Shown: positions 1 to 6,722 of the stretch, piece after piece | How positions within the stretch are numbered: position 1 is the first letter of the stretch | Layout: every line of letters begins with the position of its first letter | Source: Methanosarcinales archaeon | Lineage (GTDB): Archaea; Halobacteriota; Methanosarcinia; Methanosarcinales; Methanocomedenaceae | NCBI GenBank assembly: GCA_030666885.1 | Contig: DAOUWY010000062.1 | Span: forward strand, 1 to 8,575 | Direction: 5' to 3' | DNA length: 8,575 nt | The notes under the pieces: model-generated | Told to the model about the DNA's origin: nothing | Databases searched by the model: none | The model's input: only the letters and a program-made list of their open reading frames with translations | Program-made: the position numbers and the translations under genes

Positions 1-2
1 CC

Positions 3-365
3 GGGGCACCAGAGGCTGTTAGTTATGACATCCCGGCAAAAAGAATGACAACCGCGATTAGGCTGGGCGATATTATAAAACCCGTACCTGCTAAAAATAA
101 AACGATAAACAGGACTCCTACTGCTAAGAAGAAAACAACAACCAGGACGACTGCCGCTGAGAAGGAAACGACGACCAAGGAGAAAACCACTTCTGGAAAG
201 ACTGCTACCGGCAAGAAAACAAAGCCAAAAAAGACAGCAGCTAAGAAAAAAACAACAACTAAAAAGGCTGCTGCTAAACAAAAAACTGTAAAAAAGAAAA
301 CGGGGACTAAAAAGAAACCTGCTGCGAAAAAGAAAACAACCAAAAAAACGACAAAAAGAAGTTGA
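3..365 (+). CDS. C-terminal end of a protein with a Lys/Thr/Ala-rich basic tail (5' end outside window)
   Basis: The frame is open from the first complete codon at position 3 to the TGA at 363-365, so the gene enters from the left. The ATG at 45 has no ribosome binding site and lies inside this open frame, so it is probably an internal Met rather than the start. The first ~30 visible residues look like ordinary folded-domain sequence (SYDIPAKRM, then AIRLGDIIKPVPA). From about the PVPAKNKT stretch onward the protein is almost only Lys, Thr and Ala with KKKTTTK and KKAAAK blocks, resembling histone H1 or other nucleic-acid-binding tails. Such tails usually bind DNA or RNA non-specifically and are disordered. 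I do not recognise the folded part, so no function is assigned beyond probable nucleic-acid contact by the tail. The next gene on the same strand, 108 nt downstream, encodes a DNA-repair-type ATPase, which fits a DNA-related role but does not show it. Confidence 0.7.
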   Translation, partial: GAPEAVSYDIPAKRMTTAIRLGDIIKPVPAKNKTINRTPTAKKKTTTRTTAAEKETTTKEKTTSGKTATGKKTKPKKTAAKKKTTTKKAAAKQKTVKKKTGTKKKPAAKKKTTKKTTKRS

Positions 366-406
366 GCAGGGAAATGCCGGATAAGATAAACATGCCAAAC
401 TCCTTC

Positions 407-443
407 ATTGCAAACCGACATCCACCAAAACAAGGATTGAAAC
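407..443 (+). repeat. Solitary CRISPR-like repeat (37 nt)
   Basis: A 37-nt stretch begins ATTGCAAACC and ends AAAACAAGGATTGAAAC. The ending has the typical 8-nt crRNA handle ATTGAAAC (436-443). From memory, the Methanosarcina mazei CRISPR repeats are also 37 nt, begin with ATT and end with the same 17 bases. The last 24 positions differ from them at only one base, and the first 13 are more divergent. I found no second full copy in the window, so this is a lone repeat and not an array. It lies between two plus-strand genes, just upstream of the probable mutS TATA box. The visible facts are the sequence, its length and its isolation; the CRISPR origin rests on recalled repeat families and is inference. 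Confidence 0.6.
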
Positions 444-448
444 ATAAA

Positions 449-457
449 CCATATATC
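449..457 (+). promoter_or_regulatory. Possible TATA box of the mutS-like gene
   Basis: The motif CCATATATCG starts about 25 nt before the gene's first in-frame ATGs at 474 and 483. Archaeal TATA boxes are centred about 26 nt upstream of the transcription start. That puts the start near 478-481 and suggests a nearly leaderless mRNA. No Shine-Dalgarno-like sequence precedes either ATG, which agrees with this. The placement favours the ATG at 483 slightly over 474. Confidence 0.35.
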
Positions 458-473
458 GTTTAACCTCACTAAA

Positions 474-2582
474 ATGTCAAGAATGAGTGAGATCAGGGAG
501 ATTCCCGGTATAGGTGAAAAGACAGCCAGGCGCCTTATTAAGTATTTCGGGTCAGAGGATGCTGTACTGGATGCATTTAAGCGGTATGATGTGGCTGCCA
601 TTGCAGATGCTCCGGGTGTAGGCCGGAAGAATGCTGTAACTCTTGTACAGGGATTTATTTTCAGGGACGAAAATTTCTCACCTGATGATTTCCTAAAAAC
701 GAAAGAGGCATGGCGTGTCTACACGGGACTGCTTGACATCATACGCTCATACGCCAGCACTCCATATGCGAAGGATAAGCTAAATATTTATTTTCCCCTG
801 CCTTTTTCAAAAAAAGAAAAAATCATATCAGTAATGACCGGTGTTTCGAAAGCATGCCTGATGGTCAACGGGATCGCTGCAATCGAAAACGGTATCACAG
901 ACCTGAAAAAAGCACTAAAAGGTGTAAGGCCCATAAAAGGAACAACCCTTAAAAAAGTACGTGACAGGGTGCTGGTGGCAGCAGACCATGATGAATATGA
1001 GATAGCTTTGGCGGGTTTTGGACACGCAATTGACGTGATACTGGCAGGCTCACCAAGGGAACTTGCAGATGCAGCAACAGCGTACCACCACGTCACAGCC
1101 TCAATGAAACTCGAAGGCGTTGACCTGCCTTACAATGCAAATATCACATATGCAGACCTGGAGGCACTGGAGATGTGGGAGGTAGTCCCTGAACTGGAGA
1201 TTGCCTTATTTTCCGGCAACCTCACATCTATTACATCGGCTGCACAGGCCTATGACTTGGTCATTGATACTAAAAGCCGTTTCTTTTCCAGTATCAAACG
1301 ATCCGATGTCAGCCGTCTAGAGACTATACTGGATAAAGTGGCAGATGATGGTGGGGTCAGGACCGGTTCAGACACTGATGTAGATAGAATACAATCAGCT
1401 CTTGAACAACTGGATGGCACAATAAAGATTACCGAAAAAAATGCTGATACACGTTTCAAGGAATACCTTAACAGCAGTACCGTTACCCTGACCGGTAAGG
1501 ACCTGCTGGATGCGGTCGATGGTGGGGTCAAAGACCTGCTGGACAGGGAGATGGCAAAACGTTACAGGCAGATCATAAAAGAATCGGTCTTAGTTATTAA
1601 TAAGGACCTGGATTTGAATCCTAAAGAAGGACTGTACCTGGATGGTCTTTTTTCCAATGACATCGTTACTACTATCCAGGCTGACATGGAAATAGTTGAA
1701 CAGCTCAGGCAGTACCTCCATGCGGAACTGGCAAACCGTAACATGAAGATACTAAAGGAAACTGCCCGCAGCCTTTCAGGTCTTAAGGATACGGCCCGCC
1801 AGCTTGTATCTGAAGCAATGGAACTGGATATGTGGTTCGCTATCGGGCTCTTTGCAATGGACAGGAGGCTTGTTACCCCAGAGATAGTCGATGAAGTGGG
1901 AATTGATATCAAGGGCGGTACAAACCTGTTCCTTCCAGGGAATGTGGAGCCTGTCAATTATTCACTAGGAGACCGGGAACAAAATTACGACGCAGATGGT
2001 TATTCACCTGAAAGGGTGGCCGTGCTTAGCGGGGTTAACTCGGGTGGCAAGACATCCACACTGGACCTGGTCACACAGATCATGATACTGGCCCATATGG
2101 GATTCCCTGTGCCTGCCGAAGCTGCAGTTGTGGGATTGGTGGATGAGTTGTATTATTTCGGTAAATCCAGTGGTACAATGGATGCGGGTGCTTTTGAGTC
2201 CACGATCAGGGAATTCTCTGTTGTATCGGGAACGGGTAAGATGGCGGTACTGGTGGATGAACTTGAATCCATCACCGAACCCGGAGCATCCGCCAGGATA
2301 ATCGGCGGTATACTTGAATCACTTGCAGGTAATCCTGGGGCAATTGGTGTGTTTGTGAGCCACCTTGCAGAGAATATAATGGAACATACATCGGCACCTG
2401 TTAGGGTTGACGGCATCGAAGCACGGGGACTGGATAAAAATCTTAACCTGGTCGTGGACAGGAACCCAAGGTATAATTATGTGGCTAAGAGCACACCTGA
2501 ACTTATTGTTGAGAGATTAGTGAGGCAGGCAGATGGCGTTAAAAAGGATTTTTACCAACATCTTCTTGATAAATTCCAGTGA
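474..2582 (+). CDS. MutS-family DNA-repair ATPase, archaeal HhH-containing MutS2-like type
   Basis: The 702-residue protein has two helix-hairpin-helix motifs at its N-terminus (PGIGEKTARR near residues 11-20 and PGVGRKNAV near 47-55), which bind DNA backbone. A long, mainly helical middle part resembles the MutS core and lever region. The C-terminal MutS ATPase contains Walker A GVNSGGKTS (520-528), Walker B ending in D595-E596, and the conserved SH pair with H630. The mismatch-reading N-terminal domain with its Phe-x-Glu motif is absent, and so is the Smr nuclease domain that ends bacterial MutS2. It is therefore unlikely to be a classical mismatch-repair MutS. By family knowledge it would bind branched or recombining DNA as an ATP-driven dimer clamp. 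The ATG at 483 (residue 4) is an alternative start supported by the TATA position. The gene appears intact and monocistronic. Confidence 0.9.
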   Translation: MSRMSEIREIPGIGEKTARRLIKYFGSEDAVLDAFKRYDVAAIADAPGVGRKNAVTLVQGFIFRDENFSPDDFLKTKEAWRVYTGLLDIIRSYASTPYAKDKLNIYFPLPFSKKEKIISVMTGVSKACLMVNGIAAIENGITDLKKALKGVRPIKGTTLKKVRDRVLVAADHDEYEIALAGFGHAIDVILAGSPRELADAATAYHHVTASMKLEGVDLPYNANITYADLEALEMWEVVPELEIALFSGNLTSITSAAQAYDLVIDTKSRFFSSIKRSDVSRLETILDKVADDGGVRTGSDTDVDRIQSALEQLDGTIKITEKNADTRFKEYLNSSTVTLTGKDLLDAVDGGVKDLLDREMAKRYRQIIKESVLVINKDLDLNPKEGLYLDGLFSNDIVTTIQADMEIVEQLRQYLHAELANRNMKILKETARSLSGLKDTARQLVSEAMELDMWFAIGLFAMDRRLVTPEIVDEVGIDIKGGTNLFLPGNVEPVNYSLGDREQNYDADGYSPERVAVLSGVNSGGKTSTLDLVTQIMILAHMGFPVPAEAAVVGLVDELYYFGKSSGTMDAGAFESTIREFSVVSGTGKMAVLVDELESITEPGASARIIGGILESLAGNPGAIGVFVSHLAENIMEHTSAPVRVDGIEARGLDKNLNLVVDRNPRYNYVAKSTPELIVERLVRQADGVKKDFYQHLLDKFQ

Positions 2583-2868
2583 GGAATAGCATCACATTCA
2601 ACCCCACTGTTTCCACTGTATTAATCATTGTATTTTAATTATTTACAACGATTAGTACGATTTCGGGGTTGTCACACAAACATTGATGCACAAGGCAGAG
2701 CACATGCTTTTCCAGATGCTTTGGTCTGATAAGGTCCTCAACAATCTTGCCGCCACGCCCACGCTGAAGATGATAAGTGAGAAGACGAGCACTATTGAAA
2801 AATAAACAGTGCAAGGAAAGGATTTTATTACAATAAAATAATTCTATCACAATAAAGAGGTATATAAG
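2583..2868. other. Spacer between mutS-like gene and antitoxin-like gene
   Basis: This 286-nt stretch contains no gene I can support. Just after the mutS stop is a T-rich run around 2631-2644 (TATTTTAATTATTT) that could act as an archaeal U-tract terminator. The middle (about 2665-2805) has higher GC and short open frames on both strands, possibly the remains of a decayed gene, but nothing recognisable. The right end is AT-rich and holds the promoter of the next gene. Confidence 0.4.
2823..2860 (+). promoter_or_regulatory. Promoter, candidate operator repeats and RBS of the UPF0175 gene
   Basis: A TATA-like TTTTATTA (2823-2830) predicts transcription from about 2852. A GAGG Shine-Dalgarno element (2857-2860) lies 8 nt before the ATG at 2869 and supports that start. 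Two exact direct copies of ACAATAAA (2830-2837 and 2849-2856) are 19 bp apart between the TATA box and the RBS, where an autorepressing antitoxin would be expected to bind. The operator role is inference, and the repeats are short and AT-rich. Confidence 0.35.
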
Positions 2869-3179
2869 ATGGAAGCGCCGACCATTGGTATGGACCGCAA
2901 AATTAAGGCTTTGGTAAGGGCGGGATATTATTCAAGTGAATTAGAAGTAATAAAAGACGCCATTAGAAGCCTTTTCAGGGAGAACACTGAACTCAAGATT
3001 AATGTGGCCATAGAACTTTATAAAGAAGCAGAAATATCACTGGGCAAAGCGGCTGAGATAGCGGGAGTAACTACCATCGAATTTAAAGAGATTTTAGGTA
3101 AACGGGGGATAATCAGGGAGATTGAGGCTAGACCGGCTGAAGAAATGGACAGTAAGCTTAAAAAATACCTCCAAAAATG
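2869..3179 (+). CDS. UPF0175 family antitoxin-like DNA-binding protein
   Basis: This is a 103-residue protein; the frame closes with the TGA at 3178-3180. The C-terminal half matches the UPF0175 pattern: INVAIELYKEAEISLGKAAE (about residues 44-63) followed by a helix-turn-helix-like AEIAGVTTIEFKEIL. The N-terminal ~40 residues (basic strand, then SELEVIKDAIRSLF) look like a ribbon-helix-helix dimerisation and DNA-binding unit. UPF0175 proteins are commonly the antitoxin partners of PIN-like toxins, and here a PIN start overlaps the stop codon through ATGA. The antitoxin would bind its own promoter and neutralise the RNase toxin. Because the toxin is truncated to about 19 codons, this gene is probably an orphan antitoxin, perhaps kept as a regulator. 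A GAGG ribosome binding site 8 nt upstream fixes the start. M8 is a weaker alternative. Confidence 0.8.
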
Positions 3180-3236
3180 ATCTTCGATACAGATATTTTC
3201 ATCATCTTCTCGATGTCTTTGCGAGACCTCATATAA
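3177..3236 (+). pseudogene. Truncated PIN-domain (VapC-like) toxin, N-terminal remnant
   Basis: The ATG overlaps the antitoxin stop as ATGA, the usual translational coupling in toxin-antitoxin operons. The frame reads MIFDTDIFIIF, the classic first beta-strand of PIN-domain ribonucleases with the first metal-binding Asp (D4 or D6). It then loses resemblance and stops with TAA after 19 codons. A full PIN toxin needs about 130 residues and three more acidic residues. No continuation is visible in the other two plus frames before the convergent ATPase gene, whose stop codon lies only 18 nt beyond. I infer that a rearrangement that brought in the ATPase region cut the toxin gene at about 3206-3254. 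A genuine 19-residue peptide is possible but unlikely. Confidence 0.6.
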
Positions 3237-3254
3237 ATAATTGCACATGGCAGT

Positions 3255-4544
3255 TCAAGTGGTTTTTTGCGAGGTTATGCCTAAAAGATATTTCCAAAGT
3301 GGCACAAACTGTATATTGAAACCCTTATAAACTTCCGATGCTTCATAATCTTCCGTTATCACTAAACCTGTATCAACGCCAAATTTATCCATGAATTTCA
3401 GAAGACCTTTCAGTTCACGCATCCTGATTTTTGAAGAATACTTGGACTCTATCGGCAATATATGAGAACCATCCGGCAGAACAAAATCAACCTCTTTATT
3501 CGCCTCACGCCAGAAAAGTCTTGCTTTTGAAGCAAACTGAACAAGATTTTCTGCGACTTTTCCAGTTGAAGCATCTGCAAGCGCAAGAGCGATACATGGA
3601 TGTATTGGGTAATATTTCTTGAGCTTTCTTGAAGATGCCTTGAACGAACCCCTGTAATTCCTGATATCCTTGAGTATAAAACAATCGTTAAGATAACGCA
3701 TATAATTGCTTACAGTCTGCCTGCTTTTCCCCACTTCCTTTGATATCTCATCAATATTCAGAATAAGGCCCGGGTCTGATGCCACGATCAAGATAAGCTT
3801 CTCTATAAGCTCAATATCCTTCACACCAAAAAGCACCCTAAGATCCCTGAATATTGCCTTTTCCACAATATTTTCTTTTATGTAAACCTTTGCGACATCA
3901 TCATCAAAGTCAATCATCTCAGGAAATGGCCTTAAAAGATAATTTTCCAGCTCAATCTTTATCTCATGCTTCCATATATCTGCATCGTTTTTTAATAAAA
4001 CGACATCTTCACCCTTAAATCTAAGAAATTCCTCAAATGACAGCACATCAAGCTCAAAATAAAATATCCTGCCTGCAAGAGTCTCTTTCGCATCATGAAG
4101 TATGTTTACAGATGCTGAACCTGTGACAAAGAACTTGATGTTCGGATACATATCAAAATATATCTTTATTTTGTTCTGCCAGTCATCCAACTTCTGTATC
4201 TCATCTAAAAACATATAGATTTTTTCAGACCTTATATCTTTTTTAAGTACTTTCTCAGAATATAAAGTGACAAGAGAACGTATATCATCCACAGACTCAT
4301 CAAATGAGAAATAAAGTATTTTTTTAGGGTCAACACCACCTTTAATAAGATCATCTATTACCTGGAACATTATAGTTGTCTTCCCTGTCCTGCGCAGACC
4401 AACAACTGCCACAATCTGCCTTAATTTCAAGTATTTCTCTATTTTTGAAAACATATCCCGCTTAAGATCCGGCGCTAGTTCATGCTCGACAGAATGTGTT
4501 TTCCACCACATATTAAATTGTAATAACATATCTGTGGATAACAT
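3255..4544 (-). CDS. AAA+ ATPase with winged helix and DUF4143/PD-(D/E)XK-like C-terminal domain
   Basis: This 429-residue protein starts with a P-loop ATPase module: Walker A GLRRTGKTT (49-57), Walker B FLDEIQ with D114-E115, and a sensor-like FFVTGSAS near 138-145. A winged-helix segment follows (about 262-290, IDEISKEVGKSRQTVSNYM). The C-terminal domain carries E332, D353 in EVDFVLPDG and E367-S-K369 in PIESK, the spacing of PD-(D/E)XK nucleases. This is the AAA_14/DUF4143 type of archaeal and bacterial ATPase, a very common family of unknown physiological role often seen in mobile or defence regions. Length is normal and the gene looks intact. A minus-strand TATA box at 4566-4574 puts transcription start at about 4544, so the mRNA is probably leaderless from this ATG. 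It runs convergent to the truncated toxin, lies 188 bp downstream of speA, and has its own promoter with palindromic operators. Its base composition looks more AT-rich than the mutS gene. Confidence 0.85.
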   Translation of the reverse strand: MLSTDMLLQFNMWWKTHSVEHELAPDLKRDMFSKIEKYLKLRQIVAVVGLRRTGKTTIMFQVIDDLIKGGVDPKKILYFSFDESVDDIRSLVTLYSEKVLKKDIRSEKIYMFLDEIQKLDDWQNKIKIYFDMYPNIKFFVTGSASVNILHDAKETLAGRIFYFELDVLSFEEFLRFKGEDVVLLKNDADIWKHEIKIELENYLLRPFPEMIDFDDDVAKVYIKENIVEKAIFRDLRVLFGVKDIELIEKLILIVASDPGLILNIDEISKEVGKSRQTVSNYMRYLNDCFILKDIRNYRGSFKASSRKLKKYYPIHPCIALALADASTGKVAENLVQFASKARLFWREANKEVDFVLPDGSHILPIESKYSSKIRMRELKGLLKFMDKFGVDTGLVITEDYEASEVYKGFNIQFVPLWKYLLGITSQKTT

Positions 4545-4565
4545 ATCAATTACTTAGACCTGACA

Positions 4566-4574
4566 AATATATAT
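4566..4574 (-). promoter_or_regulatory. TATA box of the DUF4143-type ATPase gene
   Basis: On the minus strand this reads ATATATATT, centred 26 nt upstream of the ATG at 4544. That is the standard archaeal distance from TATA centre to transcription start, so the transcript should begin at or next to the start codon. No well-spaced Shine-Dalgarno precedes the ATG. The first palindrome starts immediately on the upstream side, over the TFB-recognition position. Confidence 0.55.
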
Positions 4575-4604
4575 GTTTTTCGTTAATGCAAATTAACGAA
4601 AAAC
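4575..4604. promoter_or_regulatory. Operator-like palindrome 1 (12-bp perfect arms)
   Basis: The arms GTTTTTCGTTAA (4575-4586) and TTAACGAAAAAC (4593-4604) are perfectly complementary around a 6-nt centre TGCAAA. The site abuts the TATA box of the ATPase gene at the BRE position. A dimeric regulator bound here would be expected to block or modify TFB/TBP loading. It shares the core CGTTAA-N6-TTAACG with palindrome 2. Confidence 0.65.
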
Positions 4605-4608
4605 TATA

Positions 4609-4636
4609 TTATTCGTTAAATGAACTTAACGAATAA
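4609..4636. promoter_or_regulatory. Operator-like palindrome 2 (11-bp perfect arms)
   Basis: The arms TTATTCGTTAA (4609-4619) and TTAACGAATAA (4626-4636) are perfectly complementary around the 6-nt centre ATGAAC. The core CGTTAA-N6-TTAACG is identical to that of palindrome 1, while the centre and outer flanks differ. This is the pattern of a protein-binding site rather than a duplicated sequence. The two centres are 33 bp apart, about three helical turns, so two dimers would sit on the same DNA face. Confidence 0.65.
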
Positions 4637-4732
4637 CTGTAATATCACATTTTAAAATATCTAACAAACCACAGGCATCAAACAAAACAAAGGCTTTACC
4701 ATTTGCTTCAATCTTATATCAAAAGGCAGCCG

Positions 4733-6649
4733 CTAAAAATCAAGATACGTATAATCATTGATCTCCTTTTTAATATTGTTCAGGATGCTTTTAGCCGACT
4801 GTGGACTCAAATCCTTATCATCCACTGCTTTCTCAATAGACGATTCGACACTTTTCACCAGGCTTATCCTGTTCAAGTTTTGCATTTTCAGCACAGAACT
4901 TACACTGTCACCTTTGATAATCTTCTTTATGACCCATTCATCCTCATCCTTCACCTCCACATGAGCTTCATGCACAGCCCCGAACAGGTTATGCATATCA
5001 CCTATGGCGTCCTGGTATGCGCCCAAAAGGAGCACTGCCACATAATACGGTTGCTGGTCAAGTGAATGCAACTCCAGCATGTTTTTCACGTCCTTTACAT
5101 CTGTGAACCTATCGATCTCACCATCAGAATCACAGGTCATATCCAGTATAGTACCCATACATTCAGGCCGATGGTTCAATTTCTGGATCGGCACTATCGG
5201 GAATAACTGGTCAATGGCCCAGAAATCCGGCATGGACTGGAACAGTGAAAAATTGCCGATATACCGCTTTGACATTAATTTACGCACATGATCGAACTCT
5301 TCGGACTCGTTCCCGGTCTGCCTGATAAAATTGTGTATCTTCTGGCATATCTTAAAGAATAGTGTTTCACCCCTGGCCTTTTCAGCCAGGTCCAGCTGGC
5401 CCAGGTTGAACATATTGATAAGTTCGTCCTTGTACTCCAGGCTGTCGTGGTAATATTCACGGTAGTTCTTCACCGTTATCTCAATAAAACAGTCGTGGAA
5501 TTTCCAGATGATATTGGGGTCGTCCTCAGTGACCTCAAAATCACCATTATGTATGATGGATTTTTCATATACGAGATTGGTTATAAGCATTGAATGAAAT
5601 ACAGCTACAGCCCTTCCGCTCTCTGATACAATGGTCGGATGTTCGATACCTTCCTGGTCGCATATCTCCTTTAATGTGAACACAACGTTGTTGGTATATT
5701 CCTGCATGGCGTAATTGGCACTGACATCAGATGATGTCCTGCTGCCGTCATAATCGATACCCAACCCACCGCCAATATTGAAGTATTCCAGTCCGGGGGC
5801 CAGCTTCTTGACCTCGGCATAAATCCTGGATGCTTCCTTTACCGCATTTTGTATCCGCCGTATCTCTGTGATCTGGGAGCCGATATGGAAATGCAGCATC
5901 TTAAGGTTTTTAATCATGCCGCTTGCCTTCAACTCGTCAATGGCCTCCAGTAGTTCGCCGGTTGTCAGCCCGAACTTGGCAGCTTCGCCGCCTGACTCCA
6001 CCCATTTGCCGCTCCCTCTTGAATATAACCGTATCCGGATGCCCAGAAATGGATCGATATTCAGTTTTTTAGATTGTTTAATAATATCGTAGATCTCGTT
6101 CGACTGATCTATTACCAGTATGATGTTCTTCCTGAAATGGGTAGCCTGCAGCGCTGTTTTGATATAGTGCTTATCTTTGTACCCATTGCATACCAGCAGT
6201 GATCCAGGGGTCAGTTTGAAGAACAGGCTTTCGATAAGTTCAGTTTTACTTCCTGCCTCCAGCCCGTAGTTGTATTTCCTGCCAACACTGACGATCTCTT
6301 CCACTACGTCCTTTCGCTGGTTGACCTTCAGGGGAAATACGCCTTTATAGGTGCCCTGGTACTGGAACTCGGCTATGGAACGTCCGAATGAATCATATAA
6401 TTCACTTATCCTGCTTTCGAGCATCTGGGGAAAACGAAGCAGCACAGGCGGCTTTATCCTGTTCTTTTTCAGGTATTCTATCACCTGCAATACCTCTACA
6501 TTATGTTTGCCTTTATCCGGTTTCACTAACAGGTTGCCTTTACGGTTTATGTCAAAGTAACCGCTGCCCCAGTTATCAATACCGTATAGTTCTTTTGATC
6601 TGTCGTTCTTCCATCCTGCACCGTCATCGAGATTCTTGTATTTCTTCAT
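4733..6649 (-). CDS. speA: Biosynthetic arginine decarboxylase (PLP-dependent, SpeA type)
   Basis: The enzyme converts L-arginine to agmatine and CO2. The 638 residues are close to the length of bacterial SpeA (about 630-660), and the gene is intact. Family motifs in order are: the PLP Schiff-base lysine in FPLKVNQ (K108), HFHIGSQ (253-259), the phosphate-binding GGGLGIDY (293-300), ESGRA (343-347), the cross-dimer active-site CDSDGE (506-511) and the late GAYQDAIGDMHNLFG (543-557). This is the alanine-racemase-like fold III decarboxylase, cytoplasmic and oligomeric. Agmatine feeds polyamine synthesis and, in archaea, the agmatidine modification of tRNA-Ile2. The start is supported by a Shine-Dalgarno-like GGATGTGAT (6659-6667 on the minus strand) 9 nt upstream. 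Most euryarchaea use the small pyruvoyl-dependent enzyme instead, so a SpeA here suggests gene transfer from bacteria. No agmatinase or other pathway gene is in the window. Confidence 0.95.
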   Translation of the reverse strand: MKKYKNLDDGAGWKNDRSKELYGIDNWGSGYFDINRKGNLLVKPDKGKHNVEVLQVIEYLKKNRIKPPVLLRFPQMLESRISELYDSFGRSIAEFQYQGTYKGVFPLKVNQRKDVVEEIVSVGRKYNYGLEAGSKTELIESLFFKLTPGSLLVCNGYKDKHYIKTALQATHFRKNIILVIDQSNEIYDIIKQSKKLNIDPFLGIRIRLYSRGSGKWVESGGEAAKFGLTTGELLEAIDELKASGMIKNLKMLHFHIGSQITEIRRIQNAVKEASRIYAEVKKLAPGLEYFNIGGGLGIDYDGSRTSSDVSANYAMQEYTNNVVFTLKEICDQEGIEHPTIVSESGRAVAVFHSMLITNLVYEKSIIHNGDFEVTEDDPNIIWKFHDCFIEITVKNYREYYHDSLEYKDELINMFNLGQLDLAEKARGETLFFKICQKIHNFIRQTGNESEEFDHVRKLMSKRYIGNFSLFQSMPDFWAIDQLFPIVPIQKLNHRPECMGTILDMTCDSDGEIDRFTDVKDVKNMLELHSLDQQPYYVAVLLLGAYQDAIGDMHNLFGAVHEAHVEVKDEDEWVIKKIIKGDSVSSVLKMQNLNRISLVKSVESSIEKAVDDKDLSPQSAKSILNNIKKEINDYTYLDF

Positions 6650-6658
6650 TTGGGCATT

Positions 6659-6667
6659 ATCACATCC
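6659..6667 (-). promoter_or_regulatory. Ribosome binding site of speA
   Basis: The minus-strand sequence GGATGTGAT differs by one base from the ideal anti-16S complement GGAGGTGAT and lies 9 nt before the ATG at 6649. It decides the start codon. A TATA-like run at 6671-6680 is too close for a transcript that includes this site, so the promoter is probably further upstream and I cannot place it securely. Confidence 0.55.
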
Positions 6668-6722
6668 GGATTATAATAAATTTGAATCTTAATAGAACTA
6701 TTTGTTTTAATCTTTTCTATCC

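Noticed and set aside
464..490. Possible second, degenerate CRISPR repeat (CACTAAAA, then CAAGAATGA)
   Set aside because: It lies 44 bp after the first copy, leaving about 7 nt as a spacer. It matches only in short pieces and falls in the mutS start, so it is probably chance.
23..601. Long minus-strand ORF rich in Phe and Val that looks like membrane segments
   Set aside because: It is the complement of the Lys/Thr-rich tail (AAA and AAG codons read backwards as TTT and CTT) and overlaps the mutS start. It has no family resemblance.
2686..2805. Plus-strand 39-codon ORF starting MHKAEHML
   Set aside because: It is short, has no ribosome binding site, overlaps the equally weak minus-strand ORF and has no recognisable motif.
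2635..2850. Minus-strand 71-codon ORF with a GTG start in the mutS-antitoxin gap
   Set aside because: It has no Shine-Dalgarno, its first part is AT-rich promoter DNA of the opposite gene, and I recognise no family. At most it is a decayed gene remnant.
3218..3273. Direct repeat TTTGCGAG at 3218-3225 and 3266-3273 as a target-site duplication around the toxin breakpoint
   Set aside because: It is only 8 bp, the second copy is inside the ATPase coding end, and the flanks do not match. It is not convincing as an insertion footprint.
3122..3319. Plus-strand ORF that could continue the PIN toxin in another frame
   Set aside because: The translation after 3206 (LDVFARPHINN and onward) lacks PIN motifs and acidic residues. 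It overlaps the ATPase 3' end and so does not rescue the toxin by a simple frameshift.
4703..5065. Plus-strand ORF opposite the 3' end of speA
   Set aside because: It is a complement shadow of a gene with clear family motifs, with no independent signal.
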